Origin: an uncultured Eubacterium sp.
GTDB taxonomy: Bacteria > Bacillota > Clostridia > Lachnospirales > Lachnospiraceae
Length of the DNA: 11,449 bases
Reading direction: 5' to 3'
Assembly: GCA_946611445.1 (NCBI GenBank)
Contig: CAMODP010000049.1
Span: 1-11,449 of the forward strand
The notes beneath the pieces were generated by a model, which made no database searches, was not told the DNA's origin, and worked only from the letters and a program-made list of their open reading frames with translations. Positions 7,258 to 11,449 of the stretch are shown piece after piece. The translations under genes and the position numbers were made by a program. Each line of letters opens with the position of its first letter. Within the stretch, counting starts at the first letter, position 1.

Positions 7258-7968
7258 ATGGGCGGTAAGAAGAAAAAACAAGATAAAGTCAAAGAAAAAA
7301 ACGCCTCCGCAAAATCCGGCAAGAAGCAGGACGGAAAGAAGGCGGGCAAGAACGACGCGCCTGCGCGGTATCAGAAAACCTTCCACCTGCTCAGCCAGTC
7401 GATGACGGAACAGCTGGAGCACGGCCGGCAGGTGAGCAACCTGGCCTATGAAATCGGCCGTGAACTGAAGCTGTCGGATGAAAAATGCCGGCAGCTGATT
7501 ATCGCAGGCTTTTTTCATGATATCGGCAAGACAGAACTGGCAAATGAGACGGAAGTCCGGCAGCAGTCCATGGTCGTAGAGGAGATGAATTCCATCCGCC
7601 TGCACCCGGAGAAGGGCTTTGAAATACTGAAACGGCACGGCTTTGAGGATGAAATCTGCCTGAGCGTGCTGTATCATCATGAGAATTGTGACGGAAGCGG
7701 CTACCCGTTCAACCTGGAGGGCAGCAGCATTCCTCTTGGCGCTTGCATTCTGCGCGTCTGTGATGTATTCTGTGCTTTGGTTTCCAGCAGGCCGTACCGC
7801 GCGGCATTCTCCCCGGAGACGGCAATAGAGATGATGATAGAAGAGATTCGTTACTATCATGTCGGGGTTTTCCTCGCGCTGCAGCGTGTTCTGCACCGTG
7901 AATCTGACGGGAAAATCCGACTGCCGGAGATCTCAAAGGAAGTGAAAGGAGTCTGGAAGACATTATGA
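7258..7968 (+). CDS. HD-GYP-type phosphohydrolase with a lysine-rich N-terminal tail
   Basis: 236 residues. Residues 1-37 are a disordered-looking basic tail with 13 lysines. The rest is an HD domain of the HD-GYP kind: ExxxH (Glu51, His55), HDIGK (His87-Asp88), HPEKG (His116), YHHENCDGSGYP (His140-His141, Gly148-Tyr149-Pro150), Asp169 in CDVFCAL, then RPYRAAFSPE. HD-GYP proteins studied elsewhere hydrolyse cyclic di-nucleotides such as c-di-GMP, and the visible metal ligands are kept. The usual second Asp of ADVFDAL is Cys172 here. No receiver, PAS or membrane domain is fused, so it is a stand-alone cytoplasmic enzyme. The ribosome site is weak (GAGAGA). Its TGA overlaps the hisS ATG (ATGA), pointing to translational coupling. 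The exact substrate cannot be read from sequence. Confidence 0.88.
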   Translation: MGGKKKKQDKVKEKNASAKSGKKQDGKKAGKNDAPARYQKTFHLLSQSMTEQLEHGRQVSNLAYEIGRELKLSDEKCRQLIIAGFFHDIGKTELANETEVRQQSMVVEEMNSIRLHPEKGFEILKRHGFEDEICLSVLYHHENCDGSGYPFNLEGSSIPLGACILRVCDVFCALVSSRPYRAAFSPETAIEMMIEEIRYYHVGVFLALQRVLHRESDGKIRLPEISKEVKGVWKTL

Positions 7969-9215
7969 GCATGACAAAAAAACCGGTTACCGGCATGAAG
8001 GATATACTGCCCAGAGAAATGGAGATCCGGCAGTATGTGATGCGGATGATCCGGGAGACATACGCGACATTCGGGTTCTCACAGATGGAGACGCCCTGCG
8101 TGGAGCACATCGGAAATCTGAGCAGCCGGCAGGGAGGCGAGAATGAGAAGCTGATCTTCAAGATCCTGAAGAGAGGAGAGAAGCTGAAGCTCGCCGAGGC
8201 AAAAGAAGAGGCGGATGTGGTGGATTCCGGGCTGCGCTATGACCTGACGCTGCCGCTTGCCCGCTATTACGCCAATAATGCCTCCGTACTTCCGGTTCCG
8301 TTCAAGGCGCTTCAGATGGGAAATGTCTGGCGTGCCGACCGGCCGCAGAGAGGACGCTTCCGCCAGTTTATGCAGTGTGATATCGACGTTCTGGGCGAGC
8401 CGTCGGTTCTCGCGGAAATTGACCTGATTCTGGCCACGTCAACCCTGCTCGGCAAGCTTGATTTTACCGGCTTTACCATCCGGATCAATGACCGCCGCAT
8501 TCTGAAGGCCATGGCCGCGTCCTGCGGTTTTCCGGAAAAGGACTGGGATACCGTCTTTATCCTGCTGGACAAGATGGACAAGATCGGTCCGGACGGTGTC
8601 GCAGAGGAACTGGTAAAGGAAGGCTTTGCACGTGAATCCGTGGATTCCTGCATGGCACTGTTCCGGGATATTACACCGGATACGGACGGCGTGCGCTTTG
8701 TGCAGGACAGGCTGGGCAGCTTCCTGGACGCGAAGACCGCTGACGAGCTGGTCACGATCATGAAGAGTGTTGAAGCCGTGCGGAACGCGGATTTCAGAAT
8801 CGCGTTTGACCCGACGCTGGTGCGGGGCATGTCTTATTATACGGGCCCGATTTTTGAGATCTCCATGGATGAGTACGGCGGGTCTGTCGGCGGCGGCGGC
8901 AGATACGATGAGATGATCGGCAAATTTACGGGTCAGCAGACACCGGCCTGCGGATTTTCCATCGGATTTGAGCGCATTGTCATGCTGCTGCTGGAAAAAG
9001 ACTGGCAAGTGCCCGGCGCTGCTGTGAAGAAGGCGTATCTGCTTGACCGAAAGCTCTCGGATGAGAAGATGCAGGAGGTGATCCGCAGCGCCATGGAAGA
9101 GCGGGCTGCCGGAAAGATTGCAGACCTGGAGATCATGAAGAAGAACAAGAAATTCCAGAAGGAGCAGCTGACGGAACAGGGTTACACTGAAATTGTTGAA
9201 ATATACGGGGACTGA
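7965..9215 (+). CDS. hisS: Histidine-tRNA ligase, divergent eukaryote/Bacteroidetes-like type
   Basis: 416 residues. It is a class II synthetase that attaches histidine to tRNA-His. Motif 1 lies near residues 13-45 (PREMEIRQYV to METP). Motif 2 is WRADRPQRGRFRQFMQCDID (122-141). The histidine-specific motif is RGMSYYTGPIFEI (287-299). Motif 3 is GFSIGFERI (330-338). The usual bacterial forms are FRYERPQ-GR-RQFHQ and RGLDYYT, so this enzyme belongs to another HisRS branch. The C-terminal anticodon-binding region (about 355-416) stops where the last strand and helix of the canonical domain would begin, with no frameshift visible. HisZ was considered, but the remaining anticodon domain and aspS next door favour a true HisRS. 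Two in-frame starts are possible, 7965 and 7971; GGAAGA (7955-7960) serves the second with better spacing, while 7965 gives the 4-base overlap with the HD-GYP gene. Confidence 0.9.
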   Translation: MSMTKKPVTGMKDILPREMEIRQYVMRMIRETYATFGFSQMETPCVEHIGNLSSRQGGENEKLIFKILKRGEKLKLAEAKEEADVVDSGLRYDLTLPLARYYANNASVLPVPFKALQMGNVWRADRPQRGRFRQFMQCDIDVLGEPSVLAEIDLILATSTLLGKLDFTGFTIRINDRRILKAMAASCGFPEKDWDTVFILLDKMDKIGPDGVAEELVKEGFARESVDSCMALFRDITPDTDGVRFVQDRLGSFLDAKTADELVTIMKSVEAVRNADFRIAFDPTLVRGMSYYTGPIFEISMDEYGGSVGGGGRYDEMIGKFTGQQTPACGFSIGFERIVMLLLEKDWQVPGAAVKKAYLLDRKLSDEKMQEVIRSAMEERAAGKIADLEIMKKNKKFQKEQLTEQGYTEIVEIYGD

Positions 9216-9287
9216 GAAGCCGCACAGAGGCGGATCTATGCGTATGCATAATACATCATCAGATACAATCAGACAGGAGGAAGCAAC

Positions 9288-11081
9288 ATGGCAGAATCTA
9301 TGGCAGGCATGAAACGCACCCACCGGTGCGCGGAGGTGACAGAACAGGAGACAGGCAGTTCCGTAACACTGATGGGCTGGGTGCAGAAGAGCAGGAACAA
9401 AGGCGGGATCATTTTTGTGGATCTTCGCGACCGTTCGGGAATCATGCAGCTCATTTTCGAGGAAGATAAGATCGGCGCGGAAGGCTTTGAAAAGGCAGGC
9501 AGGCTTCGCAGCGAAGATGTCATTGCGGTTACCGGGACGGTCAGCCGGCGCGCCGGAGCTGTGAATGAGAAGCTTGCCACCGGCACGATTGAAGTGATCG
9601 CAACGTATCTCCGCATTCTGGCAGAGGCGGAGACTCCGCCGTTCCCGGTGGAGGAAGACAGCCGGACAAAAGACGAACTGCGCCTGAAGAACCGTTTTCT
9701 GGATCTCCGCCGGCCCGATCTGCAGAGAAACCTGATGCTGCGGTCGGAGACTGCGTATCTGACCCGTGAATTCTTCCACAGGGAAGGATTTCTGGAGATC
9801 GAGACGCCGATGCTCGGAAAAAGCACACCTGAGGGCGCCAGAGACTATCTCGTGCCGAGCCGCATTCATCCGGGCAGCTTTTATGCGCTGCCGCAGTCAC
9901 CCCAGCTGTTCAAGCAGCTGCTGATGTGTTCCGGCTATGACCGGTATATCCAGATCGCCCGCTGCTTCCGTGATGAAGACCTGCGTGCTGACCGCCAGCC
10001 GGAGTTCACCCAGATCGACATGGAGCTCTCCTTTGTTGATGTTGAGGACGTCATCGATGTGAACGAGCGCTATCTGAAATTCCTGTTTCACGAGGCACTC
10101 GGCGTGGAAGTCGAGACGCCGATTCCGCGCATGACCTGGCAGGAGGCGATGGACCGCTTCGGCTCCGACAAGCCAGCTCTTCGGGTCGGAATGGAACTGG
10201 TGAATGTGTCGGATGTCGTCCGGAACTGCGGATTCGCTGTGTTCAGGAATGCTCTTGAGAAAGAAGACGGTTCCGTGCGGGGCATCAATGTGAAGGGACA
10301 GGGCGGCCTTGGACGCAAAAAGCTGGACAAGCTGGCGGAATTTGCCAGAGGCTGCGGAGCCGGCGGACTGGCGTGGATCCAGCTTCCGGAAGACGGCAGC
10401 GTCAAATCTTCGTTTGCCAAATTCATGACAGAAGAAGAGATGACACAGCTCATCCGCGCGATGGACGGACAGGCAGGAGACCTGCTCCTGTTTGCCGCGG
10501 ACAGAAATAAAATCGTGTGGAACGTGCTCGGCGCCCTTCGCCTGCAGTTTGCGGATGAACTGGGCCTGCTGGACCCGAGGGAATTCCGGTTTGTGTGGAT
10601 CACCGAGTTCCCGCTCCTTGAGTGGTCAGATGAAGAGAACCGGTTTATGGCCATGCATCATCCGTTCACAATGCCGATGGATGAGGACTGGCCGAAGATC
10701 GATTCCGATCCCGGCAGTGTCCGGGCCAAGGCATATGACATTGTCCTGAACGGCAATGAGATCGGCGGAGGCTCCGTCCGTATCCATCAGAATGATATTC
10801 AGGAGAAGATGTTTGAAGTGCTCGGCTTCACAAAAGAAAAGGCCTGGGAACAGTTCAGCTTTCTGCTGAATGCCTTCCGCTACGGCGTGCCGCCGCACGC
10901 CGGCCTGGCATACGGCCTGGACCGCCTGGTCATGCTCATGGCAGGCGCGGACACAATCCGCGATGTCATCGCGTTTCCGAAGGTAAAGGACGCCTCCGAC
11001 CTGATGACCGGGGCGCCGGCGCCTGTCGATGAAAAACAGCTGGAAGAGCTGGGCATCCGCGCGGGGACTTCTGAAGTGTAA
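9288..11081 (+). CDS. aspS: Aspartate-tRNA ligase, bacterial type
   Basis: 597 residues, the normal length for bacterial AspRS, with AGGAGG (9275-9280) 7 bases before ATG. The N-terminal OB-fold anticodon domain (about residues 12-110) shows MGWVQKSRNKGGIIFVDLRD. The class II core follows, with motif 1 (FFHREGFLEIETPMLGKSTP), the aspartate-site QSPQLFKQ and motif 2 (RCFRDEDLRADRQPEFTQID). The bacterial GAD insertion spans about 285-420. Motif 3 is GLDRLVMLMAG. It charges tRNA-Asp, and in some bacteria also tRNA-Asn for later amidation. The position that influences this choice in the OB fold carries Lys38, neither of the two residues I recall, so specificity is left open. It follows hisS by 72 bases with no T-box-sized leader, so the pair is probably one transcript. 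Confidence 0.97.
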   Translation: MAESMAGMKRTHRCAEVTEQETGSSVTLMGWVQKSRNKGGIIFVDLRDRSGIMQLIFEEDKIGAEGFEKAGRLRSEDVIAVTGTVSRRAGAVNEKLATGTIEVIATYLRILAEAETPPFPVEEDSRTKDELRLKNRFLDLRRPDLQRNLMLRSETAYLTREFFHREGFLEIETPMLGKSTPEGARDYLVPSRIHPGSFYALPQSPQLFKQLLMCSGYDRYIQIARCFRDEDLRADRQPEFTQIDMELSFVDVEDVIDVNERYLKFLFHEALGVEVETPIPRMTWQEAMDRFGSDKPALRVGMELVNVSDVVRNCGFAVFRNALEKEDGSVRGINVKGQGGLGRKKLDKLAEFARGCGAGGLAWIQLPEDGSVKSSFAKFMTEEEMTQLIRAMDGQAGDLLLFAADRNKIVWNVLGALRLQFADELGLLDPREFRFVWITEFPLLEWSDEENRFMAMHHPFTMPMDEDWPKIDSDPGSVRAKAYDIVLNGNEIGGGSVRIHQNDIQEKMFEVLGFTKEKAWEQFSFLLNAFRYGVPPHAGLAYGLDRLVMLMAGADTIRDVIAFPKVKDASDLMTGAPAPVDEKQLEELGIRAGTSEV

Positions 11082-11088
11082 TATGAAT

Positions 11089-11271
11089 GGGGCAGCCACA
11101 CCAGGCAGGTAAGGCGAATATAGTTCCTTCGGAAAACGCTTCCGCTCTTTCTCGACGCAGCGGTACTAAGTTCAAACTTCGTGCTTACGCACTTGTTTTC
11201 ACTAAGTACCGGCGTCTGCGAAGGTTTCCTTCGGAACTGTATGCGCCTTACCTGCCTGGTGCGGCTGCCCC
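11089..11271. repeat. 183-base imperfect palindromic element (39-bp terminal arms)
   Basis: The arms at 11089-11127 and 11233-11271 are reverse complements at 36 of 39 positions, starting GGGGCAGCC and ending GGCTGCCCC. The inside continues as a broken stem: GACGC (11154-11158) with GCGTC (11212-11216), CGGTACT (11161-11167) with AGTACCG (11205-11211), AAAC (11174-11177) with GTTT, and a tip GTGC-TTAC-GCAC (11181-11192). TTCCTTCGGAA-type mini-hairpins occur at the inner edge of both arms. It begins 8 bases after the aspS stop. No T-run follows, so it is not a standard terminator. The best description is a MITE-like or other intergenic repeat. An open frame runs through it, but it is explained by the repeat and does not look like a protein. 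Confidence 0.85.
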
Positions 11272-11404
11272 CTGTGAGGACGCAGGAAGAGGCAGACCGC
11301 CTGCGATACAGCAGAAAGTGACAGGCTGCCCCTGCGAGGACGCGGGAAGTGGGAGACCGCCTGCGATACAGCAGAAAGTGACAGGCCGCCCCCTGTGAGG
11401 ACGC
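11263..11404. repeat. Tandem ~60-base repeat, two full copies and one partial
   Basis: Copy 1 is 11263-11323 (61 bases), copy 2 is 11324-11383 (60 bases), and copy 3 (11384-11404) keeps only about the first 21 bases before diverging. The second halves of copies 1 and 2 (11294-11326 and 11354-11386) are identical over 33 bases, while the first halves differ at several positions. Each copy starts with GGCTGCCCC or a close variant, the same nine bases that close the right arm of the palindrome, so the two repeats share an edge. No gene is seen here, and the final 45 bases (11405-11449) show nothing recognisable. Confidence 0.85.
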
Positions 11405-11449
11405 ATGCAGCGAGCACGTGTCCGAGACCGGCCGAATCTTAGATGCCCG

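Noticed and set aside
9216..9287. Regulatory element or promoter between hisS and aspS
   Set aside because: There is only a 4-bp CCGC/GCGG stem, a TATGCATA palindrome and -10-like words without -35 partners; these are too weak to call.
11087..11398. Open frame of 103 codons on the + strand and a 71-codon frame on the - strand over the repeats
   Set aside because: Both are read through palindromic and tandem repeat DNA, have repeated low-information peptides and no ribosome site, so they are most likely spurious.
11263..11404. CRISPR array
   Set aside because: The copies are nearly contiguous with partial identity, with no short repeats separated by unique spacers and no cas genes.

Overview
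The window looks like a core-genome stretch from a GC-rich member of the Clostridia, most likely Lachnospiraceae. The basis is the conserved Firmicutes gene order recJ-apt-relA-(metallo-beta-lactamase fold)-hemZ-hisS-aspS, Shine-Dalgarno sites of the GGAGG/GGTGA type, and the recalled family character of HemZ and of the HisRS. Every supported gene is on the + strand and the spacing is tight, so most of the window probably reads as one or two operons.

Layout: (1) bases 1-120 are the last 39 codons of an upstream gene with a basic tail, possibly secF/secDF from gene order only. It is followed by a good intrinsic terminator (141-177). (2) recJ (218-1963), single-strand exonuclease. (3) A near-consensus sigma-A promoter (1960-1988) that overlaps the recJ stop codon and drives apt (2035-2559). 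(4) A probable attenuating hairpin (2574-2619), then the bifunctional (p)ppGpp synthetase/hydrolase relA (2657-4969). (5) A glyoxalase II-like hydrolase (4986-5624). (6) hemZ, a radical SAM enzyme starting at TTG (5657-7231). (7) An HD-GYP-type phosphohydrolase with a lysine-rich tail (7258-7968) that overlaps (8) hisS (7965-9215) by 4 bases. (9) aspS (9288-11081). (10) From 11082 to the window end there is no credible gene. That stretch holds a 183-base near-perfect inverted repeat followed by two and a third copies of a ~60-base tandem repeat.

Functionally the block groups nucleotide salvage (Apt), the stringent-response enzyme (RelA) and two aminoacyl-tRNA synthetases, whose tRNA products determine whether RelA is triggered. 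A predicted second-messenger-type HD-GYP hydrolase is embedded among them. The items most worth a second look are the HD-GYP gene coupled to hisS, the unusual HisRS (eukaryote/Bacteroidetes-like motifs and a shortened anticodon domain), and the large palindromic element with tandem repeats after aspS. Nothing here amounts to a clear new defence or mobile system; the window is mostly ordinary housekeeping DNA.
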